64,000 nucleotides of DNA from Paragordius varius (GCA_964247055.1 OZ176058.1:4464001-4528000), one strand, 5' to 3'; numbered from the stretch's first letter, positions 11,668 to 58,245 are shown. A program made the numbers and translations. Notes: generated by a model not told the origin, from the sequence alone.

Positions 11668-11992
11668 TTTACAACCCTAAAAGCGCCTTTAGGTTTGAGG
11701 CTATTAAAAAAAGCTATGTCAACTTTTAAGATAATTGCTAAGCATTAAAAAACCGCAATGCGCTAAAAATTTTTTCGCAAATAATATTAAATTTATAATA
11801 TCCAACATACAAGTAAAAATTGAATATATACGGACAAAATGTGAAAATATAAAGAAAATATTTTTTTCTAAAGACGACCATATTTTTTATATATCTAAAT
11901 ATTTTTATATATAACTGATTGATTTTTAAATACTGTAAATTATATAATAGTAGAGATCTAAATACACAATCAATTATGTTTTATGCCCATAT

Positions 11993-12285
11993 ACAGTAAA
12001 AACTGTAATTATATGGACAAAAACTTAAAAATATAAAAACAAATATTTTCTAAAAGACAACAATACTTTTTAAATTTAAATTAATTCAATAAACTCATTG
12101 TTTCAAATGGCAAAGTCTTAAATTATGATATATATAACTAACACAATCAATTCTATATATTACAATTGTAATTAAATAGATAATATGGGAAAAATTAAGA
12201 TTTAAAAAAGTATGGTTGTCTTTTTATTAAAACATTTGTCTTTATATTTTTACATTTTGTCCGTATAATTTTAAATTATACTGTA
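11993..12285. mobile_element. MITE inserted beside a half copy
   Basis: Complete element (acagtaaaaactgtaattat to attatactgta). A left-arm-only copy precedes it at about 11808-11985. Confidence 0.7.
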
Positions 12286-12790
12286 TAAGTATATCAAATG
12301 CAGCACGCCATATTATTTGAGTAGTCCAAAATAAGGGCCAGTAAGCCATTTGAATTGAACATTTCTGTTTTAAACTTTGGACACACTCTCTATATATTTA
12401 TATTTCTAAACATATTCTTTTAAATGCGTTCGCCAAAATTAAAAATGACAATAAAATATATTTGAAAATTAGGGTTTTACAGACTAAACAAATGACTGCA
12501 AAGCCAAATTTTGAAGAAGATAAAACCATAATACTTTTTAAACCTAAATTTTTCCTCCATAAAACCATATATAATATTAATCTATTTTAAATCAAAATAT
12601 ATTATTTAATTAACAATTACATCTGTTTTCCCCATTTTTTGTAAACGCAAAAAAATGTATTAATGTGTTTTCCTACAGTTGAGTTCAACACGAGCGCTTT
12701 TGTAAATAAAATTAATCCATATAATGCGCGATTCTTAGTCATTATTTTGAGTTCTTCAAAGGTTACATTAGTTTTTTGTCAAACAGTAGT

Positions 12791-13222
12791 ATACCATATA
12801 CAACTCAAATTCACCCTTAAACAATTCAAATTCACCCTTGAACAATTCAAATTCAGCCTTGAACGATTCTATTTCACCCTATATACGTTTTTAGGCTTAA
12901 AAATACCAATATTTTTATATATTTTTGTAAAATTAAAATTTTGTTTAAAATGAAAATTATACTGAAAAAATATAATAAACTATGCCAAAAAGATATATTT
13001 CTTGTTAATAATGAGTTATATTAGTTCGAAAACACATAATTTATTTTTAGGGTGAATTTTAATCGTTCAAGTGTGAATTTGAATTGTTCAAGGGTGAATT
13101 GGAATTGTTCAAGCGTGAATTTGTATTGTTCAAGGGTAAATTTGAATTGTTCAAGGGTGAATATGAATTATTCGAGGGTGAATTTGAATTGTTCAAGGGT
13201 GGATTTGAACTGTAAATGGTAT
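12791..13222. mobile_element. foldback element at the A/B junction
   Basis: Arms of 21-bp subrepeats (ttcaaattcacccttgaaca type): about 4 on the left and 8 on the right in inverse orientation, ending gaactgtaaatggtatat. It sits within 50 bp of the start of segmental copy B. Confidence 0.85.
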
Positions 13223-13368
13223 ATACCCAAAAAAATTTAATTTGTCTCAAAAGCTGAGCACCCTATAATATCGATAAAATTTTCATAACTGTTTGATACA
13301 TTTGTACATGTTATTACTACTCAAAGTATATCATTTTTATAAAAAATAAAACTCAAATACTCATATAT

Positions 13369-13668
13369 ACAGTAATTACTGAAATTATACTATGGACAAA
13401 ATGTAAAAATTAAAGACATATATTTTTTTTTAAAAGACAATCAACCATACTTTTTAAAACCGTACTTTTTAATATATAAAATGTTGAATAACAATCCTAT
13501 ATTACATATTTATCGTGTAACTAAATATACATATAAATTTTATACTTTACTTTAAAACAAAGAGTTATATTTTTTAAAATTAGGTTTAAAAAAGTATGGA
13601 GTCTTTTAGAAAAAATATTTGTCTTTACATTTTTACCTTGTGTCCGTATAATTTCAATTTTTACTGTA
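13369..13668. mobile_element. MITE, partner of 101-410
   Basis: Same position in copy B, so it predates the segmental duplication. Confidence 0.75.
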
Positions 13669-13706
13669 AAAGCAGGGCCACAGTATTCGATTTTCACTGT
13701 TTTAGA

Positions 13707-13999
13707 ACAGTGATACTATAGACAAAATGTAAAAATATAAAAACATAGTTTACTTTCTAAAAGACAACCAACCATAAGTTTTAAATCTAGAATTATATCA
13801 ATATAACTCATTGTTTTAAATGGCAAAGTGTGAAATAGAGATATATAATACTGACATAATCAATTCTATATTTTAAAATTGTAAAGAAGCAGCTTATATG
13901 AGAAACATTAAGGTTTAAAAAATTATGGTCGTCTTTTTTAAGAAAAAATATTTGTCTTTATATCATTACCTTTTGTCCGTAATTTTAATTTTTACTGTA
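13707..13999. mobile_element. MITE, partner of 449-718
   Basis: Starts acagtgatactatagac. The right end is better preserved than in copy A (tttttactgta). Confidence 0.7.
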
Positions 14000-14559
14000 C
14001 TATTATTTCAACAAATTTAGATGGTTCCTTGCAAAAATTTGGATTGCCTTATGCAGAAAATTTTAGAATATATATCCTACTTAGATTTCAAAAAATAGTT
14101 TTCAAAATTTCTTGCGGTGAGGCACCCTGGATTATATATGTATTTCTCTTAATCTCTTACATTCTTAAAAAAATTTTTAATAATATACTTCTTGTGTTTT
14201 TAAAAAAAATATATGAATTTTGTTTTTTAAATTAAATAACGCTTTCCATTCTATTAATTATTAATAAATCGGATGATTTTAAATTCATGAAATATAGATA
14301 TACGAAAGCTATTTATTGTGCTCAAAATCAAATTATATTGTTTCTTTACAATTTTTATTGTCAATTATATATTATACAAAAATTAATTGATCATTTTTCA
14401 TTTAATAATTATGTGGTTAAAAAATTTATCATATATTTCAGCCAACAAATGTCACATGAAGTAATGAGCCTTGAAATTTTATAAAATTAATAACTGAATT
14501 TCTTAATATTATAAAAATAATTTTTATATTTATATTTTAATTTAATATTTCTCAAAATT

Positions 14560-14629
14560 ATGTCACACGTCATTACAAGATATGTTGAAAGTTTCCATAG
14601 AAAAACATCCAATACGCTATTTAGTAAAG
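14560..14629 (+). CDS. KCNIP: KChIP copy B exon 1
   Basis: Same start as copy A, with one substitution (A to T in codon 19, NALF to NTLF). Donor AAAG/gttaat. Confidence 0.75.
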
Positions 14630-17600
14630 GTTAATATTTAAAATTATTTTTTTTATTATTTTTAATTAAAAGTTTACTAAAATACCAAATTATTTAAGTA
14701 AAAAATTAAAATCATTATAAAAACTATATTTTTTATTACAATAAAGCTAATTGAAATTATACGGAGGACAAAACGTAAAAATATAAAGACAAAATGTTTT
14801 TTTCTAAAAGACAGCCAGCATACTTTTTTAAACTTCATTTTAAAAATATAACTCATTGGTTTAATTTGTAAAGTGTTTCACAATGAATTATGCATTTTAC
14901 AATTGTATTTTATAATTTCTGTGAGAAAATTATGCTTTATAAAAGTATGGTTGTCTTTTAAAAAAATATGTGTCTTTATATTTTTACGTTTCGTCACCAG
15001 TATAATTTTAGCTTTTACTGTATTAAATAATTTTTTATATGACAATAGAAATGTGAATGCAAAATTGAACATACAATAAAAATTGAAATTTAACGACGAA
15101 AAAAAGTCAAAAAATAAGAGAAAAATAACTTTTTTAAATTATCACTCAATTTCTTTATAATATTAATTGTTATAATCGAATATGTTAACAATTTAAAATT
15201 CTGTTTTTTATACAAAACGCGTTTAAAAAGATTTTATTATATACAGTTGCGTGTTTTTTTTAAAAAGCATGCCTTTTAGTTTTTCCATTATAATTCGAAT
15301 TTTTTATATGTGGGTTAAAAGTATATTATAACAATTTTCAATTTTCTTTATTTTGATTCAAACCCAAAACAATAGGTTATATTTCAATATATATCATACC
15401 AGCCTTTTTTACTTTTTTATGTCTTGTCTGTATAATTTCATATTTATATAAATAAATATATCACAAAAGAAGTAATTCATTAAAAATAATTGGTTATTAA
15501 AAATTTGTGCAAATTCAAAAAGGTACATGTTTCCAAAATAAAAATTTTTTTTGTTCCATATAGTTAATTTTGCGTAAAATATATGAGTTTTGCTTCCATA
15601 TATTCTTACGGGACTCACCAAATATATACGGAAAAGTTTGATTTTAACAAAAAAAATAATTTTTGTACCTGGCCAGAATCTCTAAAACAAGGTTTGATAA
15701 AATTTTTATATTATTTATTTATACGGACAAAACGTAAAAATATAATGACAAATTTTTTTTAAGACAACCTTACTTTTTTTTAACCTTGATTTATCCTATA
15801 AAAAACATTTAATACTAATCGTAAAATACATAATTGATTGTGTTACCAATTTACATTTCTATATTATACTTTGTAGTTTAAAATAATGAATAATATTTGA
15901 AAAAATCAAGTTTAAAAATTATGGTTGTCTTTTTGAAAAAGATATTTGTCCTTATATTATCCTATTTGTCCGTACAATTAAAATTTTTACTGTGTATTTG
16001 ATATTTTTATTGTAAAAGTTTACCATCATTATATACTAAAAAAGTTCAAATATAAAAATTAAATAAAAATATGCCAATTATATATCTCAATTTTTAAATT
16101 TAATTTTTTAAAAAAATTTTTTAGATAAGGAAGAAGATACAAATTTATTGACCCAATATTCCAGGAAACCTGAGCCAATCGAAGTTTTAGAAACAAAAGT
16201 TAATTTTTCGCGCCGTGAAATTAAACAATTATATCAAAAATTTAAACAAGTAAATATTAAATTATTACTTAAATTAAAATTAATACTCTGAAGACAAAAC
16301 GTAAAAATTAAAAGACAAATATTTTTTTCTAAAACACAACCATACTTTTTTAATCTTGTTTTTTTCATACATAAACCGTATATAGAAAACTGAAATTATA
16401 TGGAATAATATAAAGACAAATATTTTTTTAAAGACAACCATACTTATTAAAACCTTAATTTTTGCTATATAAAATATTTAATTGCAATTGTAAACTACTT
16501 AATTACCAAATATTTCTATTTAATATTTTGCAGTTTGAAACGATCATTTACTTAATAAAATTCAGATTTAAAAAAATATGGTTGTCTTTTAGAAAAAATA
16601 TTTGTCTTTATATTTTACGTTTTGACCATAGTATAATTTCAATTTTACTGTAAAAAATAATATTCATGTATATAATGGAGTGTAAATATTTTTCTTACTT
16701 ATTTTGCAACATAAAACGATAGAAAAAAAAATAAACATTTTAAAAAATATAGTTGTCTGCTTGCAATTTGTTTTTTCGTTTTTAGGTTTTGTCTGTCTAA
16801 TTTTGATTATTTATATCTCACGTTTTGGTTTAATTTATTTTTACTGGATACAGATTTAAGATACTTTTATATTTTTTTTTTCTAGAATTTTCCGCGTGGC
16901 TTCATAGATCATGAAGGTTTTCGCACCCTTTTTGCCAATTTATTTAGTGATGGAAGTATAACATTAAAATTTGCAATTTAAAGTTGATATATTATTGGTT
17001 TTTTCAAATGTATTGGTAAATAGCCTAAACATGTAATAAAATTTAAAAAAATATGAATTATATTTCTTGCTTGCTTTCATATATTTTAAGAACATCAAAT
17101 TACTATATATCTATGTCACCAATTTAAATTCATTTTCTAACAAATAAAATGGCTCTTTAATGTAATATAATAAATGTTTATATAAATAGGGTCTGAATAT
17201 TATGCAAACCTTATTTTTTCAAGTATCGATACAGAAAACAAAGGATATATAACTTTTCAAGTATTTAAATATTAAGCAGTTTTTTTAATTCTTTTTATAT
17301 AAAATACATAACATTTTGTCTGCCTAATTTATATCTAATGTATTTTGCATGATTATTTTATGAGAGATTTGTAGAAAAGTACTTCTTTTATAAGAATCGT
17401 CCTATGCTAATATAATTTAATTTTTATATCAATCTTGTTTTTTATTTCGTTTCTTATTTATATTATGTTTCAAAATATATATTAATGTCTTTGCTGTGTA
17501 AATTATTGTGGTTTTTTGGTTATTTATTAAATTAAATTATAAAAATGCGAAAAAACGATACAACCATAAAACAATAAAATTTGAGCTTTTTTTTATACAA

Positions 17601-20600
17601 AAAAAACTTTTCCGATAAAAAATGTAGGGATGATTTTTTTGTATAAATATATATATACAGAGCAAATTGAAATTATAGTATGGACAAAACGTAAAAATAT
17701 AAAGATAAATATTCTTTTCTAAAACACAACAAACTTTATTTTTCAAATTCAATTTATTTTAACATTGTTTTATGTTTTGGGTTGCAAAATAGGGAATTGA
17801 TATGTAAATTAATTTAAGAGTGTAATGAAGTTGTTTTAAGTAAGAAAAATAAGGTTTAAAAAGCAGGCTTGTCTTTAACAAAAAAATATTTGTCTTTATA
17901 TTCTTACGTTTTGTCCATAGTATAACTTCATATCTTACTGTAAGGAGACGACCTATAAAAAGAAAATAGCTAGAGCTAAAACTCCCCCTAATTTTAGATT
18001 TAATGTTTGATTTGTAATGCAAAAACCTTTAATCATACTTTGTTTCTTTTAATTCAAATTCTATTTTTTTATCCTAGAAATATATAAGCTTCATATCTCT
18101 CTTAAAACCAATAAAACCCAAAGACAATGCTAACATACTTAATAATTCACTTGAAGAAGGGAGAAATAGACCTCAGCTTACAAACGATAGTATATTTATT
18201 ATATTTTATAAAAAATTGAAATTATACTGTGGACAAAACGTAAAAATATAAAGACAAATATTTTTTTACAAAAGACAACCATCTTCTTTAAACCATTATT
18301 CCTCTAAAAACTTTTTTACAATAAAAATTGAAATTATACGGACAAAACGTAAAAATATAAAGACAAATATTTTATTCTAAAAGACAACCACACTTTTTAA
18401 ACCATAATTCCTCTATAAATCATTTAATTACAATAACAAAATATAAATTATTATCAATATACATTTCAATTTTATATTTTCCAGTTTAAAAGAATGAGTT
18501 ATATAATGAAACAAGTTTTAAAATAGTATCATTTGTCTTTTGGAAATAATATTTGACTTTATATTTTTACGTATTGTCCATACTATAATTTCAATTTTTA
18601 CTGCAAAAGACAATTTTTTTCTTAAAAAGACCGCCGTATTTTTTAACCTGGTTTGTTTAAAATATATACAGTAAAAATTAAAATTATACGGAAAAGGTAA
18701 AAATATAGACAAATGTTTTTTTCTAAAAGACAACTAAACTATTTAACCTCATTTTAAATAAGATAACTCATGTTTTAAATTGCAAAGCATAAAATTGATA
18801 TGTATTGGTTACACAATCAATTATATATTTAACAATTGTAATTATATAGCTAATATAAGAAAAATTAAGGTTTTAAAAAATTTGGTTGTCCTATTAATAA
18901 AAACATTTGTCTTTATATTTTTACGTCCGTATAATTTTAATTTTTACTGTATTTTTACGTCTGGTTTGTATTATAATTTATATTATTACTGAAAACTAAC
19001 GTGTAAGTGGCGAAAAATAATTAATATCTACTTGATATTTATGGTAGAAAAACATTTCAAAATATAAACAGTAATAACTAAAATTATACGGACGTAAATA
19101 TTTTAAGACAAATATTTTTTTTAAAAGATCGTACGTTTTAAAACCTTAATGTTTTCCACATAAGCTATCTAATTACAATTATATGGAATAAATTGTGTTA
19201 GTAAAAATATATCATTTCACACTTTGTCATATAAAACAATTAGTTAGTTATATTGAAATATATCATGATTTTAAAAGTATGGTTGTATTTTGAGGTAGGA
19301 ATATTTTTTCAAAAACCTTATTTTTATAATTAAAAAAAAACCATCAAAAACTAAAGAACAAAGTAAAAACGACACGATAGATGGCATACTTGATTGGATC
19401 TTTTGCCTTTATGATATAAATCGAGATGGTTTCATAAGTCCAGAAGAAATGTTAGAAGTCAGTATAGCAATTTTTTATCTTCAAAACAAAATTATGAATC
19501 CACCCGTCATTGAAAAGATAACTAATCATGTTTGCCACGTTTTTAGTGTAAGATATTTTTAATATATTTTGAAATTATATGGACAAATTTAAAAATATAA
19601 ACACACAAATATTTATTTTTAAAAAGTCAACCATACTTTTATAAATGATTTAAATATAATTCATTTTTTAAAGTATGATATAGACGTGTAGATTAGTAAC
19701 ACAAATGCGTATTTTACAATTGTAATTAAATAATTTTCGTCTGATAAATTAAAGTTCAAAACAACAAGAGTTGGCTTTTTATTAAAAAACTTTGTCGTTA
19801 TATTTTTACGTTTTTTCCGTCTATAATTTCAATTTTACTGTATGATATCGATCACTTTCAAAAAAATTTTTAAATATATATAAAAAACAGTATATAATTG
19901 TTATTCGTGAGTTTAGAGATTTTAACGCGCCCTTTTTAAAATTTATGGAAAGTTTTATAAATATTTATAAGTCTAATACTTTTTGTTTTTAAAAATCTTA
20001 ATTTGTCTATTTCGATATTTTACTTTTAAGAAATATAGTAAAAATTGAAATTATACAGAGAGTACACTAAAAAATATATTTTTCTTAGACATGTAACTAT
20101 ATATTTTAAATTTTTAGTTTTTTTAAATATATTCAATTGTAAGTTGCGAAACTGCGACGAGAGAAGCAAATTGATAATACAATGTATATAAACAGTAAAA
20201 ACTGATTCGGACAAAACGTAAAAATATAAAGACAAATATTTTTTTAAAAAACAAACCATACTAAACTCCATTTTTTAAATTAACTCATTGTTTCAAATCG
20301 TAAATCATAAAATGATATGTATATTGGTGACACAATTTATTCTTTATTTTACAATTGTAATTAAATAGCTTATATAGAAAAGCTTAAGTTTTAAAAATTA
20401 TGGCTGTTTTTAAAAAAAATATTTGTGCTTATATTTTTACATTTTGTCCGTATATTTTCAGTTTTTGCTGTCCAGATAGATTTATGGACAAAATTAGGGT
20501 TTTAAATGGTTGTCTTGAAAAACTTTGTCCGATTATTTTCAAATTCTTCTGTATTTATTGATTTGATTTTCAAAAAAACTTTCGATATTTATTTCGACTT

Positions 20601-20845
20601 CAGCTTTTTATTCAAAAAAAAAGCATTTTTATAATTAATTTCATATAAACAAATTTTATACTTTATATATTATTTATTAGAAAATGGATACTAAAAACCA
20701 ATTGGCAATTTCAAAGGCCGATTTCTTCCAGTTCTGTAAAACGCAGGTTTTTTTTCTTTTTAATTTAAATTCTTTATATATTAAAATTATTTTCACATTT
20801 TTATTTTAGAGAATGGAGGTAATGAAGTCCCTGGGAATATTATAA
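14560..20845 (+). CDS. KCNIP: KChIP-family EF-hand calcium sensor, copy B (8 exons, 246 aa)
   Basis: Paralogue of the gene at 1205-8412. Exons: 14560-14629, 16125-16249, 16886-16955, 17190-17260, 18078-18189, 19357-19547, 20681-20746, 20810-20845; 741 nt in one frame. It differs from copy A by scattered substitutions (for example exon 5 SLLKPIKP versus SILKPTNP), one extra Glu codon in exon 2, and a two-codon shorter exon 6. At exon 6 the copy A acceptor ccag has become a non-AG sequence; the nearest AG (19355-19356) lies 6 nt inside the old exon and keeps the frame, giving LTNDKQSKNDT. EF3 stays canonical; EF2 and EF4 are degenerate as in copy A. An intact frame after clear intron divergence suggests both copies are under selection, but I cannot see expression. 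Confidence 0.87.
14738..15022. mobile_element. MITE in KChIP-B intron 1
   Basis: Partner of 1392-1680. Ends acaataaagc and gcttttactgta. Confidence 0.7.
15718..15994. mobile_element. MITE in KChIP-B intron 1, second
   Basis: Partner of 2375-2637; the core differs, and the left arm is truncated in the same way. Confidence 0.65.
16125..16249 (+). CDS. KCNIP: KChIP copy B exon 2
   Basis: Acceptor tttttag, donor CAA/gtaaat. Codes DKEEDTNLLTQYSRKPEPI and onward. One GAA codon longer than copy A, and K to T in VLETKVNFS. Confidence 0.9.
16382..16652. mobile_element. MITE in KChIP-B intron 2
   Basis: Starts atagaaaactgaaattatat and ends aattttactgta. A fragment lies at about 16265-16375. Confidence 0.65.
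16886..16955 (+). CDS. KCNIP: KChIP copy B exon 3
   Basis: Acceptor tctag, donor GGAA/gtataa. Protein identical to the copy A exon except at synonymous sites. Confidence 0.9.
17190..17260 (+). CDS. KCNIP: KChIP copy B exon 4
   Basis: Acceptor aaatag, donor CAA/gtattt. EF-hand 2 region with the same peptide as copy A and three synonymous changes. Confidence 0.9.
17657..17942. mobile_element. MITE in KChIP-B intron 4
   Basis: Partner of 4754-5048. Confidence 0.75.
18078..18189 (+). CDS. KCNIP: KChIP copy B exon 5
   Basis: Acceptor tcctag, donor GATA/gtatat. Codes KYISFISLLKPIKPKDNAN and onward, with most replacements in the polar linker. Confidence 0.85.
18318..18604. mobile_element. MITE in KChIP-B intron 5
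   Basis: Starts acaataaaaattgaaattat and ends tttttactgca. Another partial arm lies just left (18205-18310). Confidence 0.7.
18668..18951. mobile_element. MITE in KChIP-B intron 5, second
   Basis: Partner of 5433-5696. Ends acagtaaaaatt and aatttttactgta. Confidence 0.75.
19357..19547 (+). CDS. KCNIP: KChIP copy B exon 6, shifted acceptor
   Basis: Donor TTTAGT/gtaaga as in copy A. The start is inferred at taaag/AACAAAG because the upstream acceptor of copy A is destroyed here. The frame is preserved and EF3 (DINRDGFISPEE) is intact. Confidence 0.8.
19572..19842. mobile_element. MITE in KChIP-B intron 6
   Basis: Partner of 6703-6980. Confidence 0.65.
20192..20471. mobile_element. MITE upstream of KChIP-B exon 7
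   Basis: Partner of 7740-8022. Starts acagtaaaaactgattcgga. Confidence 0.7.
20681..20746 (+). CDS. KCNIP: KChIP copy B exon 7
   Basis: Acceptor tattag, donor ACGCAG/gttttt. Peptide identical to copy A. Confidence 0.9.
20810..20845 (+). CDS. KCNIP: KChIP copy B exon 8
   Basis: Acceptor ttttag. Codes RMEVMKSLGIL and TAA (D to E relative to copy A). Confidence 0.88.
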   Translation, partial: RMEVMKSLGIL

Positions 20846-20905
20846 AAATATTATATCAGTTCAAAAAATTAAACCAAAGTTAAATTTGAATTATGAAAAT
20901 CATTT

Positions 20906-20911
20906 AATAAA
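20906..20911 (+). terminator. possible poly(A) signal, KChIP copy B
   Basis: AATAAA, 61 nt after the stop, at the position of the copy A candidate. Confidence 0.4.
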
Positions 20912-21201
20912 TTAATTTTATTAGCTGATATAATTATATTAATTTTTATATACTAAAAAGTAATACTTTACATTTCAAAATCATATTTTTCCACGTTTTT
21001 AAACCATCGTGCGCTTAAATTGACACTTAAAATTGAAATGTAATATAAAAAAAATACTAATTTTAGTTGGGCACCGACAGTTATTTAATACAGTGAAATT
21101 AAAAATTAAACGTAAAAATATAAAGACAAATATTTTTTTAAGATAATATTTTAAAATCTTGGATATCTAACGAAAAGGTGATGAAAGATGTAAAGTATAA
21201 T

Positions 21202-21485
21202 ATAGTAAAAATCGAAATTATACGGACAAAACGTAAAAATATAAGGATAAATATTTTTTAAAAAAAAACAACCATACTTTTTCAAACCTTAATTTTTCTT
21301 ATAAGGCTATTTAATTAAAATTTGTAAAAAAAATGATTGTGTTACAAATTATAAAATAATTCTCTATTTAACACTTTGTCATTTTAAACAATGAATTATA
21401 TTTTTGAGAAATCAAAATTGTCTTTTAGGAGACACATAATTATCTTTATATTTTTACGTTTTGTCCGTATTATTAAAATTTATTT
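21202..21485. mobile_element. MITE in KChIP-B 3' flank
   Basis: Partner of 8765-8996. Left arm tagtaaaaatcgaaattata. Confidence 0.65.
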
Positions 21486-22020
21486 TCGGGATTTAATATT
21501 TAATTATAGGTGCCAATTAATATGGTAATTTTTAAAAAATTTAAGCATATTGATAAACAGCGAAAACATAACTAAGGCCAAGTAACTGTGAGGCGACTTT
21601 TATACATATAAATAGAATTAAACTTAAGTATTTTTATTAAAATTTTAATTTAATTAAAATAATTTTGATATAAATTTCAAATATTTTAATTACATTTTTC
21701 GTAAAATACACTATATAATCTTTAAGCATTCATCCTAATGATGATTTTAGTTTTGAGGTATACGAGTGATTTAAGAAAGTTATATCAATTTTCCCTCAAC
21801 GTTGAAAAATTCTAAAAATTATTTTTAATAACACCAAAACTATAATTTCAAATATGTTAAGTAAAAAACAAAAAATTATAAAAGTAGTTATTATATATGT
21901 ATAAAAAATTTATTATTAATTATAATATTTTTTGCAAACAATCACGCATAGTAGACAATAATTACATATAAAAGCCATTTTATAATAAAAATAATTTTTT
22001 TTTAAAAAGAAAATTATTAT

Positions 22021-55957
<33,937 letters not shown>

Positions 55958-58245
55958 ACATTCATATTAACCTATTTTTGATAAAATAACTATTATCCAA
56001 AAATAATTATATTTATTTTGCTTATAGGTATTTGTTACAATTAAAATACGTTTCTAACACTTATTTTAGTATAATTAACTGCTTAAACACTTAGAAAAAT
56101 GGAATTGTCCTATAAAATTAAGTTTTGAAGCTAAAACCACTGCAAAAAAATTCAAAAGAGTTACTTAACTAGCTAGAATTTAAGCGTATAATTAGAAATC
56201 CTTAACTATTCTAACGAAAATTTTGCCACACATTTAATAAGGTTATAATTATTTTTAAATGATCAATACTCTGGGAATGTAAATTTAAATACCTATTCTA
56301 AGGGTAGTTTTTAAAGCGAATTATTGTATAAGTAATAAGCCGTTATTCTTTAAAATGATACTCAAATTAGAAGTTTATGGGCCGCATGAGGCCCTAAAAG
56401 TGCTTTTTTGGCCAATAATTATTTTTCAAATTTTTTTTTACTTTTATTTGGAGAACGATTTACAAATATGTCACACAACTAAAAAGATTGATTTTATCTA
56501 TATTGTAGCCATTGAGACAAAAAAACGCTTCCTTGGCCTTGAAATTTTTTCTATTATCCTGGTAAAATATATATCTGATAGATACACAATCCCTTAAAAT
56601 CGGCGGTATAAACAATTTAACTTTCCGATTCAAATTGGGGTATCTAAATACCTTAGACTAAATTTAAATTTATATTTTTAAAAAACTAATGAATGAAACG
56701 GTCCCAATCTAACATTTGGATACAACACATTCATTTTAGTCCTTCGATTCAAATTGGGGTAGTTAAATACCCCAGGCCTGTCTAAAATTAAATTCCTTAA
56801 AATATATGGAAGGAATCGAAACCATGGCAAAATTTTGCAGATGTATTACATTAATAAACCGAAATATATAAAAAGTTTTATTCTAAAATACTTGTCATTA
56901 CTTATTTTAAGCTAAAACCGAAAGGTAAAAATTTGGTCAACGTGGCATCGGTGCAATGGCAAAATCGATAAATAATACAAAATAAACAGCTTTTTCTATT
57001 TCTATCAATGTTAAATGGAATTTAAATAAAAATTAGCTTTAATTTTACTCTTAAAATTAAATGAAGACGACATTTTGCAAAAATTTTGTAAAATTAAAAT
57101 GGCGTCGAAGTAGTTTGAGATGGAACTTTTTATTCAAAACAAAATTTTATCAAAATATTTTGGCATATTTATATAATATTTATCAGGATAGGAGCATAAT
57201 TTTAAATTGGGACTGTTTCCTTCAGTAGTTTTTAAAAATATTTTATTTAAATTTAGTCTGGGGTATTTAGATACCCCGATTTGAATCGAAGTGTTAAAAA
57301 AACATTTATAAAAATGCATATTTAATTCAAAAATTTCATTTTTAGCAAAAAATTTCAGGCATATTGGAAAGGGTAAATGATTTACGATATTAACATTTAA
57401 TAATTTTCACCTTTTGTCCTAGGATAGTTTTAGCTCAATTTTGAAAATAAATTACAGTTTTAAAAGTTATTTAAGGTAAAATTTAATTATTATAAACATT
57501 TTTCTAACAATTTTAATAGAAAGATTGTATTTATTACAGTTTTATGAGTGCTAGCTAAAATTGGGACCCCTTCCTAACACAATTGGAACAAACTGATATT
57601 AATATATCAAAATATATTAAGTTTTTGCCGAAAGGTAGTTTGAGATGAAACATTTTTTTAAAACAAAATTTTATCAAGATATTTTGTCATATTTATATAA
57701 TATTTATCAGGATAGAAGCATAAATTTAAATTGGGGCCGTTTCCTTCAGTAGTTTTTTAGAAAAATAAATTTTAATTAAGTCTGGGGTATATAGATACCC
57801 CAATTTAAATCGAAGTGTTAAAGTTAATCATTAACTATTCTGACTATAAAAAAATAAATTTAGTTGCCTGTTGTATTGGCGATTTAATAAAAATTAGAAA
57901 AAAAATGACGGCGGAAAATTTTAAGGCGAAGATTTTTTTGATTTTTTAGATTTTTTTTGTATAAGCCGCCTATAAAGCTAAAGAAATCATAATTTTAAAT
58001 TTTCCTTGATAATTTTGAACATCTGGGATATAAAACTACTACCCCAAAAGGTAATGGACTTTTAAAACACTTTTTTATAACACTGAATATTTTATCATTT
58101 CCTTTTTCGTTCGAAATTTTAGGTTATATGTAAATTGTTGTTATATCCAAATTTACACATAAACGAATCTAAAACAGGGATAAAAAAAAGTTTTTTTATT
58201 GACATCTTAAAATGTTTATATTATTGCTATCATACTATTTCAAAT
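55958..58245. other. intergenic region upstream of LysRS
   Basis: No gene that I can support. It probably contains the LysRS promoter close to 55958. It holds two direct copies of a 165-bp repeat (about 57135-57300 and 57655-57825) and related palindromic pieces at 56625-56720 and 56740-56830. Confidence 0.6.
57135..57825. repeat. pair of 165-bp direct repeats with GGGGTAT-ATACCCC palindrome
   Basis: Both copies read ttatcaggatagnagcataa, then a gtttccttcagtagtttt block, then ggggtatntagataccccna and aatcgaagtgttaa. Inverted partial copies lie at 56625-56830 and 10710-10830. Probably a small non-autonomous element whose family I do not recognise. Confidence 0.65.

Larger units (their letters stand above)
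10690..12790. other. junction zone between segmental copies A and B
   Basis: Holds a copy of the intergenic palindrome repeat (10710-10830, resembling 56740-56830 inverted), three or four MITEs, and a decayed fragment of the KChIP 3' flank (11160-11300, resembling 9000-9150). At 12676-12766 there is a short unrepeated stretch with exon-like borders. No confident gene. Confidence 0.6.

Noticed and set aside
12480-12600. Short frame beginning MTAKPNFEEDK after a tttacag
   Set aside because: The second half is internal MITE sequence (accatactttttaaacc type) and the frame ends soon after. Too little remains to support an exon.
56355-56597. 80-codon + strand frame starting MILKLEVYG
   Set aside because: Its length is close to what chance gives in 64 kb of this composition. 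There are no family motifs, no splice context and no conserved copy.
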